64,000 nt of DNA. Source: Companilactobacillus nuruki. GTDB taxonomy: Bacteria > Bacillota > Bacilli > Lactobacillales > Lactobacillaceae. The position numbers were made by a program, and so were the translations under genes. Positions 1 through 8,819 of this stretch are shown in pieces. The stretch spans positions 62,001 to 126,000 of the forward strand of contig NZ_NIPR01000004.1 in NCBI RefSeq assembly GCF_002872255.1, given 5' to 3'. How positions within the stretch are numbered: the first letter of the stretch is position 1; each line of letters opens with the position of its first letter. The notes below the pieces were generated by a model. The model was not told where the DNA came from and ran no database searches. It saw only the letters and a program-made list of their open reading frames with translations.

Positions 1-231
1 ATGCCTTAGGAAGACGTTTCTTTCTAAAATCGGTCTCTTGAATATTACGCTTTTCAGGGAAAGAAAAGACACAAATAATATAAACCAAAATTGTTAAGAA
101 ATTAGTCAACGGCGTTAAAAAGATAAAGGCTAGGCGAATCCAAGTTGAGTCAACCCCAAAGTACTCACCTAATCCTCCACAAACACCTGCAAGCACCCGA
201 TTTGTACTAGATCTCGTGATTCTATGTCTCA
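1..231 (-). CDS. PspC-domain membrane protein (3' end cut by window edge)
   Basis: The reverse strand reads 77 codons from an ATG with a GAGGTGAAG ribosome site upstream, and runs off the left edge without a stop. The N-terminus (MRHRITRSSTNRVLAGVCGG) and the following GEYFGVD and hydrophobic segment are typical of the PspC domain, a small membrane domain of phage-shock/envelope-stress proteins. It follows phoU but has its own promoter, so it need not belong to the phosphate operon. The C-terminal part and full length are unknown. Family call is firm; the precise role in this organism is inference. Confidence 0.85.
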
Positions 232-258
232 TATAGCTTCACCTCAACTTGTTCTGAA

Positions 259-287
259 AATATACTCTATATTCAAAAAAATATCAA
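259..287 (-). promoter_or_regulatory. Promoter of the PspC-domain gene
   Basis: On the minus strand TTGATA (287-282) and TATATT (264-259) are separated by exactly 17 bp, a good sigma-A promoter. The -35 box overlaps the phoU stop codon, so the pspC-like gene can be transcribed independently of the pst operon. Confidence 0.6.
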
Positions 288-976
288 TTTTCATCCATAT
301 CTTCATCACTTGTGATATGCTTTCCATCTAGTTCTACCACATGACCGGTATTCAAGTAAACTACCCATTCACAAATATTAGTTGCATAATCACCGACACG
401 TTCCAAATAGCTGGCAACAAGCATATATGATGATCCACTTAATACATACTCACCGTCTTCTTGCATTGCTTTGATGGATAACTCATTTATTTTATTACTT
501 TCAATATGAATATCCATATCCCGACGTGCAACCTCTTCGGCCATCTTACTATCACGCTTTAAATATGCCTCAAGAGCATCTTCAACAATACTTGTTCCTT
601 TATCACCCATTTCAGCAATCAATTTTTCAATTTCAGGACTTCTTGTTTCACCTTTAACCCGAATTGTTTCCTGAGCGATACTGGCTGCATGATCACCCAT
701 TCTTTCAAGATCAGAACTGGCCTTCAAAACGGTCACTATCATTCTGAGATCTGAGGTAACAGGTTGTTGTAAAGCAATCATTTCAAATGATTCTTTTTCT
801 AGATCCATTTCACGTTTGTTAATGTAATGATCATTACTAATAACCTCGTTAGCTAGAGACTTATCATGATCAACATAAGCCTTAACCGACTTCATAATGG
901 CCTCACTTGCCATCATACCCATTTCTGAGAACCGTAAATGTAAACTATTTAATTGTTCTTCAAATGTAGTACGCAT
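284..976 (-). CDS. phoU: Phosphate transport regulator PhoU
   Basis: A 230-residue protein with two PhoU helical-bundle repeats. The conserved metal-binding motifs ERMGDHA (about residues 91-97) and ERVGDYATN (192-200) are both present. PhoU damps phosphate uptake through PstB and silences the PhoR kinase when phosphate is plentiful. It is the last gene of the pstS-C-A-B-B-phoU operon, 12 bp after the second pstB, with an ATG behind a GAGGAG-like ribosome site. Length is normal for the family. Regulation is expected to follow the pst promoter upstream of pstS. Confidence 0.97.
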   Translation of the reverse strand: MRTTFEEQLNSLHLRFSEMGMMASEAIMKSVKAYVDHDKSLANEVISNDHYINKREMDLEKESFEMIALQQPVTSDLRMIVTVLKASSDLERMGDHAASIAQETIRVKGETRSPEIEKLIAEMGDKGTSIVEDALEAYLKRDSKMAEEVARRDMDIHIESNKINELSIKAMQEDGEYVLSGSSYMLVASYLERVGDYATNICEWVVYLNTGHVVELDGKHITSDEDMDEN

Positions 977-988
977 CTTTTTTCTCCT

Positions 989-1747
989 CTAACCGAATTT
1001 TCCAGAAATATAATCTTCTGTTTGTTTTTCTTTGGGATTTAAGAAAATATTTTTAGTATTATCTGCCTCAATCAATTCTCCATTTAGGAAGAATGCTGTT
1101 TTATCAGATATTCTAGACGCCTGTTGCATATTGTGAGTAACAGTAATAATCGTGTAATCTTCACGCAATGCCAGCATTGTATTCTCAACCTTGGCTGATG
1201 AAATTGGATCCAATGCTGATGTAGGTTCGTCTAATAAAATAATATCAGGTTTCACCGCTAAAACTCTAGCAATACATACCCGCTGCTGTTGACCACCAGA
1301 AAGTGATAAAGCACTTTGATGTAATTTATCCTTGACATCATCCCAAACCGCCGCATTTTGTAAACTCGTTTCAACAGCTTCGTCAAGTACTGTCTTATCT
1401 TTTACACCAGCTAATCTTAACCCATATACTACATTATCATAAATTGAAAACGGAAATGGGTTTGGTTGTTGAAAAACCATACCAACTTGTTTTCTAAGCT
1501 CAACGGTATCAACACTAGGTGCGTAAATATTTTGACCATTAAGAGATATTGTTCCAGTTATCGTTACATCAGGAATTAAATCATTCATTCGGTTTAAGCA
1601 CCGAAGATAAGTAGATTTTCCACAGCCTGATGGTCCAATTAAAGCCGTAATTTCATTTTTGTTAAAATCTAAATTGATGCCTTTTAAAGCTTCTTTTTTT
1701 CCATAAAATAAATGTACATCGGAAGATGTTAAAATTTTTTCTGTCAA
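989..1747 (-). CDS. pstB: Phosphate ABC transporter ATP-binding protein PstB (second copy)
   Basis: A 252-residue ABC ATPase. It has Walker [10 protein letters not shown] (38-46), the signature LSGGQQQR (149-156) and Walker B IILLDEP (169-175). The FQQPNPFP segment around residues 92-99 is characteristic of PstB. It energises the PstCA channel at the inner face of the membrane. The start is a TTG (1747) with AGGAG eight bases upstream. It lies 11 bp downstream of another pstB. Paired pstB genes are common in lactobacilli and other Firmicutes; whether they form a heterodimer is not shown by sequence. Confidence 0.96.
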   Translation of the reverse strand: MTEKILTSSDVHLFYGKKEALKGINLDFNKNEITALIGPSGCGKSTYLRCLNRMNDLIPDVTITGTISLNGQNIYAPSVDTVELRKQVGMVFQQPNPFPFSIYDNVVYGLRLAGVKDKTVLDEAVETSLQNAAVWDDVKDKLHQSALSLSGGQQQRVCIARVLAVKPDIILLDEPTSALDPISSAKVENTMLALREDYTIITVTHNMQQASRISDKTAFFLNGELIEADNTKNIFLNPKEKQTEDYISGKFG

Positions 1748-1758
1748 GTCGAGCGCTC

Positions 1759-2565
1759 CTATCCAAAGTGTCCAGAAACATAATCTTCAGTCGTTTTAAT
1801 TTTAGGACGAGTAAAGATCTTTCTAGTTTCATTAAATTCGACAGCATGTCCCATATGGAAAAATGCCGTGTAATCACTGATTCTAGCTGCTTGTTGCATG
1901 TTGTGCGTAACAATAATAATTGTAAATTTGTCTTTCAAGCTCAACATTGTTTCTTCAACATTCGACGTTGATATTGGATCTAGGGCACTTGCTGGTTCAT
2001 CCATTAACAAAATATCAGGTTTCATAGCAATTGCCCGTGCAATACAAAGTCTTTGTTGTTGACCCCCAGATAGCGCCAAAGCACTTTTGTTAAGATCATC
2101 TTTAACTTGGTCCCAAAGAGAAGCCTGTTTCAGAGTTGTCTCAACTATTTCATCTAATTTCTTTTTATCATGTAATCCATGACGCTTCAAAGCAAAAGTA
2201 ATATTTTCATAAATTGATTTTGAAAATGGGTTAGGCCTTTGAAAAACCATACCTATATGTTGCCTAACCTCATAAATATCAACATTATTTTTGTTGATAT
2301 CCAAACCGCGGTACATGATTTGACCCTTAACCGTGGCTCCTGGAACATTATCGTTCATTCGATTCAAAGATCGTAAATAAGTTGACTTACCTGATCCAGA
2401 AGCTCCAATTAACGAGGTGATCTTATAACGCTCGAATTGTAATGAAGCTTTGTGCATCGCTTCTTTCTCACCATAGAAAACTTGTAAGTCTTTAGTTTCC
2501 ATGGCAATCTCATGTTCATCCTCATCTAAATGAAGGATGTATTGTTGATCATTTTGTTCATCCAT
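1759..2565 (-). CDS. pstB: Phosphate ABC transporter ATP-binding protein PstB (first copy)
   Basis: A 268-residue ABC ATPase with Walker [10 protein letters not shown] (54-62), signature LSGGQQQR (165-172) and Walker B LLMDEP (186-191). Compared with the neighbouring PstB it has a roughly 20-residue acidic N-terminal extension and a slightly divergent Walker A, with Ala in the second position. Both catalytic motifs remain intact, so it should hydrolyse ATP. The ATG start has GGGTGAG upstream and sits 3 bp after pstA. Its product pairs with PstC/PstA in phosphate import. Confidence 0.95.
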   Translation of the reverse strand: MDEQNDQQYILHLDEDEHEIAMETKDLQVFYGEKEAMHKASLQFERYKITSLIGASGSGKSTYLRSLNRMNDNVPGATVKGQIMYRGLDINKNNVDIYEVRQHIGMVFQRPNPFSKSIYENITFALKRHGLHDKKKLDEIVETTLKQASLWDQVKDDLNKSALALSGGQQQRLCIARAIAMKPDILLMDEPASALDPISTSNVEETMLSLKDKFTIIIVTHNMQQAARISDYTAFFHMGHAVEFNETRKIFTRPKIKTTEDYVSGHFG

Positions 2566-2568
2566 ATG

Positions 2569-3456
2569 TTACTCACCCGTCATCTTTTTATAAACTAAGT
2601 TTCCTATATATCTTGCAAGAAGATTGAAGATCAACACTGCAATAATCAATACGGCTGAAGCACCTGCGGAAACTTGAACCGCATCAGGAATCAATCCCTC
2701 AGAATTAACCTTCCAAATATGAACCGCTAAAGTTTCTGCTGGACGCATTAAATTCAAAGGACTAGTGATACTAAAAATATTAAAATTAGTAAAATCAAGT
2801 GGCGGTGCACTTTGACCAGCTGTATAAATCAAAGCAGCAGCTTCACCAAAGACTCTACCGGCACCAATAATCATACCAGTGATAATTCCTGGTAGACCAT
2901 CTGGAATAATAACATGGATAACCGTTTCCCATTTTGAAAGTCCCAATGCCAAACCTGCTTCACGTTGAGATTGAGAAACTGATCTTAATGAATCTTCAAC
3001 ATTCCTGGTCAAAATTGGTAGATTGAAAACCGTCAAAGTCAATGCACCTGAAAGAATGGAAAAGCCAAATTTGAAACTGATAACAAAAATCAAAAAACCG
3101 AATAACCCTACTACAATTGAAGGTAATGAACTTAAAACTTCGATTGAAACTCTGATTAACTCGACGAATCTATTTTTACCAGCATATTCGGATAAATAAA
3201 TTCCAGCACAAATGGAAATTGGAATTGAAATCAACATTGATAATATCAATAGGAAAAAGGAATTAAATAATTGAATTCCCACACCACTACCGGCTTGAAA
3301 GGCCTTTGAGCCTGATGTTAAAAAATGCCAATTAACATAACGTAGACCATTACCCAAGATATAGATCAATAGCCCGGCAAGGATGAGGACAATGATACCA
3401 GACATTACATAAATAACTCCTGTTGCGATCTTGTCCTTAGTTTTCTCATTAAACAC
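2569..3456 (-). CDS. pstA: Phosphate ABC transporter permease PstA
   Basis: A 295-residue inner-membrane permease with about six hydrophobic segments. The cytoplasmic coupling (EAA) loop EAGLALGLSKWE lies in the middle of the protein. It forms the phosphate channel with PstC. The start is a GTG at 3456 whose first base is shared with the pstC stop codon (TAGTG arrangement), with GAGGTGAG upstream, indicating translational coupling. The length matches PstA of other lactobacilli. Confidence 0.95.
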   Translation of the reverse strand: MFNEKTKDKIATGVIYVMSGIIVLILAGLLIYILGNGLRYVNWHFLTSGSKAFQAGSGVGIQLFNSFFLLILSMLISIPISICAGIYLSEYAGKNRFVELIRVSIEVLSSLPSIVVGLFGFLIFVISFKFGFSILSGALTLTVFNLPILTRNVEDSLRSVSQSQREAGLALGLSKWETVIHVIIPDGLPGIITGMIIGAGRVFGEAAALIYTAGQSAPPLDFTNFNIFSITSPLNLMRPAETLAVHIWKVNSEGLIPDAVQVSAGASAVLIIAVLIFNLLARYIGNLVYKKMTGE

Positions 3457-4376
3457 TAGAACTCACCTCGCTTAGCAATCTTTCTTATTACAAAGTTGAA
3501 TAAGAGTGACATTAACAATAGTAATAATGCTAGTGACCAAAGCGCATTATTTGCAGTCGATCCCATAATTGTATTTCCCATATTCATTGTTAGAACACTA
3601 GTCAAAGTTGATGATGGTGATACTAAGTTTTGTGGCAATAGCATTGCATTACCAATAACCATTTGAACGGCCAATGCTTCACCAAAAGCTCTGGCCATCC
3701 CAAACACCACCGCTGTCAATAATCCCGGTGTGGCTGCTCTCAAAACAACCTTATAAATTGTTTGCCATCTAGTAGCGCCTAAAGCCAAGGAAGCCTCACG
3801 ATAATATCTGGGGACGGCTTTTAAGGCATCAACAGACATGGATGTAATCGTTGGCAAAATCATAACAAATAAAACAAACGATCCAGCCAAAATACCAAAT
3901 CCACTACCACCAGCTATCTTTCTTACAACGGGAACAACTATTGTTAAACCAATAAATCCATAAACTACTGAAGGGATACCAACTAATAGTTCAATAACTG
4001 GTTGCAAAACTTTTCGTCCCCATTTGGGTGATATTTCTGTCATAAAAATAGCCGCGGCAATTGCAAATGGAGTTCCAATCAAAGCTGCTATCAGGGTAAC
4101 CGAAAATGAACCTATGATCATCGGTGCAGCCCCAACAATTGGATGTCCCGCACTGTCTAGTTTATTTGGCGACCAAATTGAATGTGTTAAAAAATCAATT
4201 GGATTTACTCCATCTTTAATAAAAATAATCAGACCACGTGATGCGATAAAACCAATAATAGTTACAACTAGTAATACAATAATGGCAGTAAAACTGAAAG
4301 AAATAATCTTACCGCGGGTCTCACGTTTAGCAGAGACAGATTTTTTAGTTAAACTTTCTCTAATAGGATCTTTCAA
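3456..4376 (-). CDS. pstC: Phosphate ABC transporter permease PstC
   Basis: A 306-residue membrane permease. It has a charged cytoplasmic N-terminus, a first membrane segment near residues 28-48, and the permease core with the coupling loop EASLALGATRWQ in the second half. It partners PstA in the phosphate channel. The likely start is TTG 4376, directly after the pstS stop, with the AAGGGGG at the end of pstS acting as ribosome site. The close spacing indicates coupled expression with pstS. Confidence 0.95.
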   Translation of the reverse strand: MKDPIRESLTKKSVSAKRETRGKIISFSFTAIIVLLVVTIIGFIASRGLIIFIKDGVNPIDFLTHSIWSPNKLDSAGHPIVGAAPMIIGSFSVTLIAALIGTPFAIAAAIFMTEISPKWGRKVLQPVIELLVGIPSVVYGFIGLTIVVPVVRKIAGGSGFGILAGSFVLFVMILPTITSMSVDALKAVPRYYREASLALGATRWQTIYKVVLRAATPGLLTAVVFGMARAFGEALAVQMVIGNAMLLPQNLVSPSSTLTSVLTMNMGNTIMGSTANNALWSLALLLLLMSLLFNFVIRKIAKRGEF

Positions 4377-5252
4377 TTATTTTACCCCCTTAGTAACGGG
4401 CGTAACATTGCCCTTATAATCTTTTTGATACTTCATTTCATTTATAGGAACATAATTCATCTTCCTAACGACCTCACGTTGAATTTTATCAGTCATGATA
4501 AAATCAAGAAAATCCTTAGTCATACCTGTGGGTTTCCCATTAGTATACAAGTGTTCGTATGACCATATCTTCCACTTATTATTTTGGATATTCTCAATCG
4601 TTGGTTCTACCCCATCAACGTTAACTGTTTTAACAGTATCATTTAAATAAGGCATAGCTAAATAACTAATTGATCCAGCTGTATTATAGACAATTTGTCT
4701 AACCATTCCACTGGAATCTTGTTCTTGAGAGCGTACAAACGGAGTTCCATTCATAACATCGCTCTCAAAAGAAGCACGAGTTCCACTCCCATCGGCACGA
4801 TTAATAATCGTTATGGCTAGATTTTGTCCTCCAACTTGTTTCCAATTAGTTATTTGACCTGAAAAAATTTGTCTCAATTGCTTTATTGTTAGGGATTTTA
4901 CCTTAACATCCTTATTAACAACGGGAATCATTCCAACTGCAGCTATTCGATGATCCACAAGTTTTTTAGCATCAATATCTTTTTTCTGTTCCGCATAAAG
5001 ATCAGAATTTCCAATATTAACCGCCCCTTGCTGAATCTGGCTGAGTCCTGTACCAGTTCCACCGCCTTGAACATTAACATACTCGTTAGGATTGTCTTTA
5101 GTAAACTCTTCCCCGGCAAGTTCCACTAGTGGTTGAGCAGCTGAGGAACCAACTGCTGTAATAGTTTCTTGGCTTCCGCTGCCTTTGCAACCGCTCAAAA
5201 CTAAAATAGTAGGAATCATAATTGCAAATAATGCGACAAGTCTTTTTTTCAA
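4377..5252 (-). CDS. pstS: Phosphate-binding lipoprotein PstS
   Basis: The first gene of the pst operon. I choose the TTG at 5252, six bases after GAGGTG, rather than the GTG at 5261 that lies inside the ribosome site. This gives a clean lipoprotein signal: KKR, a hydrophobic core, then lipobox LSGC with the lipidated Cys near residue 22. The mature part carries PstS features: VGSSAAQPL near the N-terminus and RADGSGTR in the phosphate pocket. It captures inorganic phosphate outside the membrane and hands it to PstCA. Length 291 residues, normal for Firmicutes. Confidence 0.95.
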   Translation of the reverse strand: MKKRLVALFAIMIPTILVLSGCKGSGSQETITAVGSSAAQPLVELAGEEFTKDNPNEYVNVQGGGTGTGLSQIQQGAVNIGNSDLYAEQKKDIDAKKLVDHRIAAVGMIPVVNKDVKVKSLTIKQLRQIFSGQITNWKQVGGQNLAITIINRADGSGTRASFESDVMNGTPFVRSQEQDSSGMVRQIVYNTAGSISYLAMPYLNDTVKTVNVDGVEPTIENIQNNKWKIWSYEHLYTNGKPTGMTKDFLDFIMTDKIQREVVRKMNYVPINEMKYQKDYKGNVTPVTKGVK

Positions 5253-5276
5253 TGTTCTCACCTCTATCCAACTAGG

Positions 5277-5305
5277 ATATTACAACAATGTATATTTTTT
5301 GTATA
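5277..5305 (-). promoter_or_regulatory. pstS promoter with PhoP-box-like direct repeat
   Basis: On the minus strand TATACA (5305-5300) and TAATAT (5282-5277) are spaced 17 bp. TATACA recurs at 5294-5289, so two copies are repeated with an 11-bp period. This is the spacing of PhoP boxes (TTNACA repeats) in Bacillus. Regulation by the PhoPR pair encoded just upstream is the natural inference. The hexamers deviate from the consensus at the second base. Confidence 0.5.
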
Positions 5306-5343
5306 AAAAAAAGGCCACAACTAAATTAATTATTTAGTTGCGG
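5305..5343. terminator. Bidirectional terminator between phoR and pstS
   Basis: A 12-bp stem (one G-U pair), CCACAACTAAAT pairing with ATTTAGTTGCGG, with a 5-nt loop. It is flanked by a T-run on each strand. It ends the phoPR transcript, so pstS-phoU needs its own promoter, which lies immediately downstream and shares part of the T-tract. Confidence 0.8.
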
Positions 5344-5351
5344 TAATTTTT

Positions 5352-7001
5352 TTATAATGGTATGTCAACTGTAAAAGTCGTTCCTAACCCTGGATGTGAT
5401 TCTATCCTAATATCACCATCCAACGTGTCTAGAGTTTCCTTAACTATAGCCAATCCAAGACCAGTTCCACCAGTCTCAAAACTTCTAGAACGATCTACTC
5501 GATAGAATCTTTCAAAAATACGGGCCTGATCTGCTTCCGAAATACCGATACCACTATCCTTAATTATAAATTTAATTCGATTCTCAATTTCATCATGGTG
5601 GACTTCAATATTAATTTCCCCATGTTCCTTATTATATGAAATAGCATTCTTAATTAAGTTACGAAAAATCAAATTGATTTTTTCTTTATTGGCTGTTACT
5701 TCTGGGTTACCAAAATACTCTTGTTTAACGGTTATATCATGTTTCTTAACTAGCAATGACTGACGATCAAGAATCTTTTTTATATCATCTTTTAAATTAA
5801 TTACATCAGTCTTATTAACATCACGTTTTACTTTAGATAAAGATAAAATATCTTGAATCAATTCTGATAAACGAACACTTTCACTATGAATTATTTCTAG
5901 GAAATGATCCAACTTCTTAGGATCATCTTTGGCACCATTCAATAAGGTCTCAGAAAATCCTTCAATTGATGTAACCGGCGTCTTCAATTCATGACTGACA
6001 TTGTTTACAAAATCAACTTGCATTCGCTCAATCTGACGACTTTCCGTCAAATCATATAATATAACTAAAACTTGTTGGTCAAAATCTTCACGTGAATGAA
6101 TCAGACGAATAATGCTAGCATCAACATATTTTTGCGAATTACCAACCAATTGAATTTGGCGATGATGATTTTTATTCTTCCTCAATGTATGTTCAATCAT
6201 TTGACTTAAACTATATGTTTTGACGTCTTCAATGAAAGGATGAATATTATTGGAAATATTTACATCCAACAAACTAGCCATTGCCTGATTATGTAATAAA
6301 ACATCTCCCTGAGAGTTTAATAGCATAACACCTATAGGCAAATGACCTATTAACCCTTTAAAGCGTCTCTCACGTAACCTAACATCATCCCTTAAATCAT
6401 TAATATCCATACTAATTTTGTTAGTTTGTTCCACAAGTCCATATAATTCGTCATCTGGTGCAAGAATCAAAGAAGCCATTTCTTTATTTTTCCGAACTCG
6501 TCGTAAGTTTTCAGTAACACTTTTAATGTCCTTACTCAATTGCTGACGTTTTCGATAGTAAAACAAGATGACCGAATCAGTAATTAAGAAATACATCAAT
6601 GCCACAATAACAAAAGTCATTGGACTTTGATTCCAAAAACGATTATACCTTTTGGCTACCAAATAACGGCTTGAACCTGACATAAAATACATCGTTCTAG
6701 TTGAAAAAGTCGTGTTAGTAACATAATTTTTCCCAGGGGCAATACGCCCATTATGATATAAATCATAAGCATTTTTTTCTTTAGATGTATTCTCTTTAGT
6801 GCTGTCTATATAATCCAAGCCAGCAATTCTAGCCGCATCGGCTGGTTTATGGTTCTTTTTCAATTCCTGATAAGAAACCGTTTCTTCAGTAAACATAGTA
6901 TTCTGAGAGTTTTCCAAAATACTATCGGAGAATGTTACCAAAATAAGAAAGATAGCTATAGAAATCAAAATAGCAACTATTGGACCTATTCTTCTTTTCA
7001 T
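5352..7001 (-). CDS. phoR: Phosphate-regulon sensor histidine kinase PhoR
   Basis: A 549-residue membrane kinase. It has TM1 at about 8-26, an extracellular sensor loop to about 125, TM2 near 128-149, a PAS region at about 212-320, the H-box FVNNVSHELKTPVTS with phospho-His near 337, and an ATPase domain with N-box NLIKNAIS, G1 DSGIGIS and G2 GTGLGLAIV. It phosphorylates PhoP when phosphate is short. PhoU and the Pst complex encoded downstream normally hold it inactive. ATG with AGAGG upstream, 2 bp after the phoP stop. Confidence 0.95.
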   Translation of the reverse strand: MKRRIGPIVAILISIAIFLILVTFSDSILENSQNTMFTEETVSYQELKKNHKPADAARIAGLDYIDSTKENTSKEKNAYDLYHNGRIAPGKNYVTNTTFSTRTMYFMSGSSRYLVAKRYNRFWNQSPMTFVIVALMYFLITDSVILFYYRKRQQLSKDIKSVTENLRRVRKNKEMASLILAPDDELYGLVEQTNKISMDINDLRDDVRLRERRFKGLIGHLPIGVMLLNSQGDVLLHNQAMASLLDVNISNNIHPFIEDVKTYSLSQMIEHTLRKNKNHHRQIQLVGNSQKYVDASIIRLIHSREDFDQQVLVILYDLTESRQIERMQVDFVNNVSHELKTPVTSIEGFSETLLNGAKDDPKKLDHFLEIIHSESVRLSELIQDILSLSKVKRDVNKTDVINLKDDIKKILDRQSLLVKKHDITVKQEYFGNPEVTANKEKINLIFRNLIKNAISYNKEHGEINIEVHHDEIENRIKFIIKDSGIGISEADQARIFERFYRVDRSRSFETGGTGLGLAIVKETLDTLDGDIRIESHPGLGTTFTVDIPL

Positions 7002-7003
7002 TG

Positions 7004-7669
7004 TTATACCTCTAAGATGTAACCGAATCCGTGTACGGTTTTTATTAATTGTGGGTTCTTAGTATCCTGTTCAATTTTATCACGGAGATGACTGATTTGA
7101 ATATCAACCATTCGCATTTGGGAATTAGAATTTATTCCCCAAACATTATCAAAAATCTGTTCTCTTGAAACAACGATTCCCTTATTCCTGATTAAGAATT
7201 CTAATAACTCATACTCTTTTTTAGTCAAACTAATTTCCTGACCATCAATTACCAAACCCTTTACATCGGTATTTAGTTGAAAGCTTTTTTCATTACCCTG
7301 ATGTGTTGTTCTTCTCAGAACCACTTCAATTCTAGCTAACAACTCCTTAATACTAAAGGGTTTAGTGACATAATCGTCAGCTCCACTGATTAGGCCTTCA
7401 ATCTTATTATCCTCAGAATCAACCGCAGTTAAAAATATAACGGGAGTCAAATTACCTGACATACGCATCTTTTTCAATACTTCCAGACCACTAAGTTTAG
7501 GTAACATCTGATCCAAAAGCATTAAATCGAATTCATTTCTGCTGACTTTTTCAAAAGCCATCTGACCATCAGTAGCGGTAAAGACCTGATAATCATTGCT
7601 TTCCAAATTATATTCGATCAATTCTAAAATTGAGGGTTCATCATCGACAACTAAGATTTTTTTCTTCAT
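7004..7669 (-). CDS. phoP: Phosphate-regulon response regulator PhoP
   Basis: A 221-residue OmpR/PhoB-type regulator. The receiver domain carries the acidic pocket DD (9-10) and phospho-acceptor Asp about 53 (LLDQMLP), followed by a winged-helix DNA-binding domain ending GFGYILEV. I start it at the ATG at 7669. This ATG overlaps the prfB stop by one base (TAATG) and has AAGGAG at the end of prfB as its ribosome site. That implies coupling with prfB and phoR. Expected targets are the pst promoter and other phosphate-starvation genes. Confidence 0.94.
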   Translation of the reverse strand: MKKKILVVDDEPSILELIEYNLESNDYQVFTATDGQMAFEKVSRNEFDLMLLDQMLPKLSGLEVLKKMRMSGNLTPVIFLTAVDSEDNKIEGLISGADDYVTKPFSIKELLARIEVVLRRTTHQGNEKSFQLNTDVKGLVIDGQEISLTKKEYELLEFLIRNKGIVVSREQIFDNVWGINSNSQMRMVDIQISHLRDKIEQDTKNPQLIKTVHGFGYILEV

Positions 7670-8779
7670 TATTTGGCTCCTTGCAATTTCCATTGAAGAT
7701 AAGCATAAATAAATGGATCTAAATCGCCATCCATAACGGCTTGACCATTGCTAGTTGAATAGTTTGATCGATGATCTTTGACCATTGTATATGGATGAAA
7801 AACATACGAACGAATCTGAGATCCCCAACCAATATCCAATTGTTCACCTTGAATTTCAGCATGCTTTTTGGCTTGTTCTTCCTGTTCACGCTGGAAGAGT
7901 TTAGCCTTCAACATATTCATAGCCGTTTCACGATTTTGTAATTGTGATCTTTGGGCTTGAGAACTAACGACGATTCCTGTAGGTAAGTGAGTAATTCTTA
8001 CTGCTGAAGATGTCTTATTAATATGTTGTCCACCCGCCCCAGATGAACGGAAGACATCAACTCTCAAATCATCATCGTTAATTTCCACATTGATACTGTC
8101 ATCAAGTTCGGGCATAACATCAATTGATGCAAACGATGTATGTCTACGGCCTGCCGAATCAAATGGCGAAATCCTAACTAAACGATGAACTCCACGCTCC
8201 GATCGCAATAAACCATATGCGTTTTTTCCAGTTATCATTATTGATACACTCTTAATTCCGGCCTCATCTCCAGGTTGATAATCTTCTATCTCAACCGAAA
8301 ATCCATGTTGGTCAGCCCATCTTTGGTACATTCTTAGCAACATTGAACCCCAATCTTGCGATTCAGTACCTCCAGCGCCTGGATGAATTTCCAAAATAGC
8401 ATTGTTAGAATCGTAAGGTTCCGACAATAACATCATCAACTCATATGAACGTAACTTATCGGCTAATTTGGCTGAATCATCTTCCATTTGCTGCATCAAT
8501 TCTTCTTCAGGATCTTCTTGATAAAGCTCAACTAGAACTTGTAAATTCTCCAAACCTTCACTCAATGATTTGAAATTATCATATTTATCCTTTAAATCAT
8601 TCGTCTCATCAATTAGCTTTTGAGCCTTCTCATGATTATCCCAAAAACCATTCTCGGTCATTCTACTTTCATTTTCAGCAATATTTTCTTCAAGACCTTC
8701 TAAGTCAAAGAGACCCCCTGAACTGCTTTATTTTGTCTTCCATTTCAGAAATATTATTTTTAATTTCTCCAAATTCCAT
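7669..8779 (-). CDS. prfB: Peptide chain release factor 2, with programmed +1 frameshift
   Basis: RF2 releases finished peptides at UGA and UAA codons. The gene starts at ATG 8779. It reads 24 codons in frame 0 down to 8708, meets an in-frame UGA (8707-8705), and continues in the +1 frame from 8706, skipping T8707. The slip site is the classic AGGGGG, three bases, CUU UGA C. The spliced product is about 369 residues, normal for RF2. The codon-recognition tripeptide SPF (in [10 protein letters not shown]) and the catalytic GGQ ([10 protein letters not shown]) are present. The UGA lets RF2 autoregulate: scarce RF2 favours frameshifting. Confidence 0.96.
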
Positions 8780-8793
8780 AAAATCACCCTTAT

Positions 8794-8817
8794 AAAAAAA
8801 GCAGGCCATAGGCCCGC
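8794..8817 (-). terminator. Terminator after secA
   Basis: On the minus strand GCGGGCC, a TAT loop and GGCCTGC (one G-U pair) are followed by seven T residues, just beyond the secA stop and before prfB. Confidence 0.85.
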
Positions 8818-8819
8818 TT

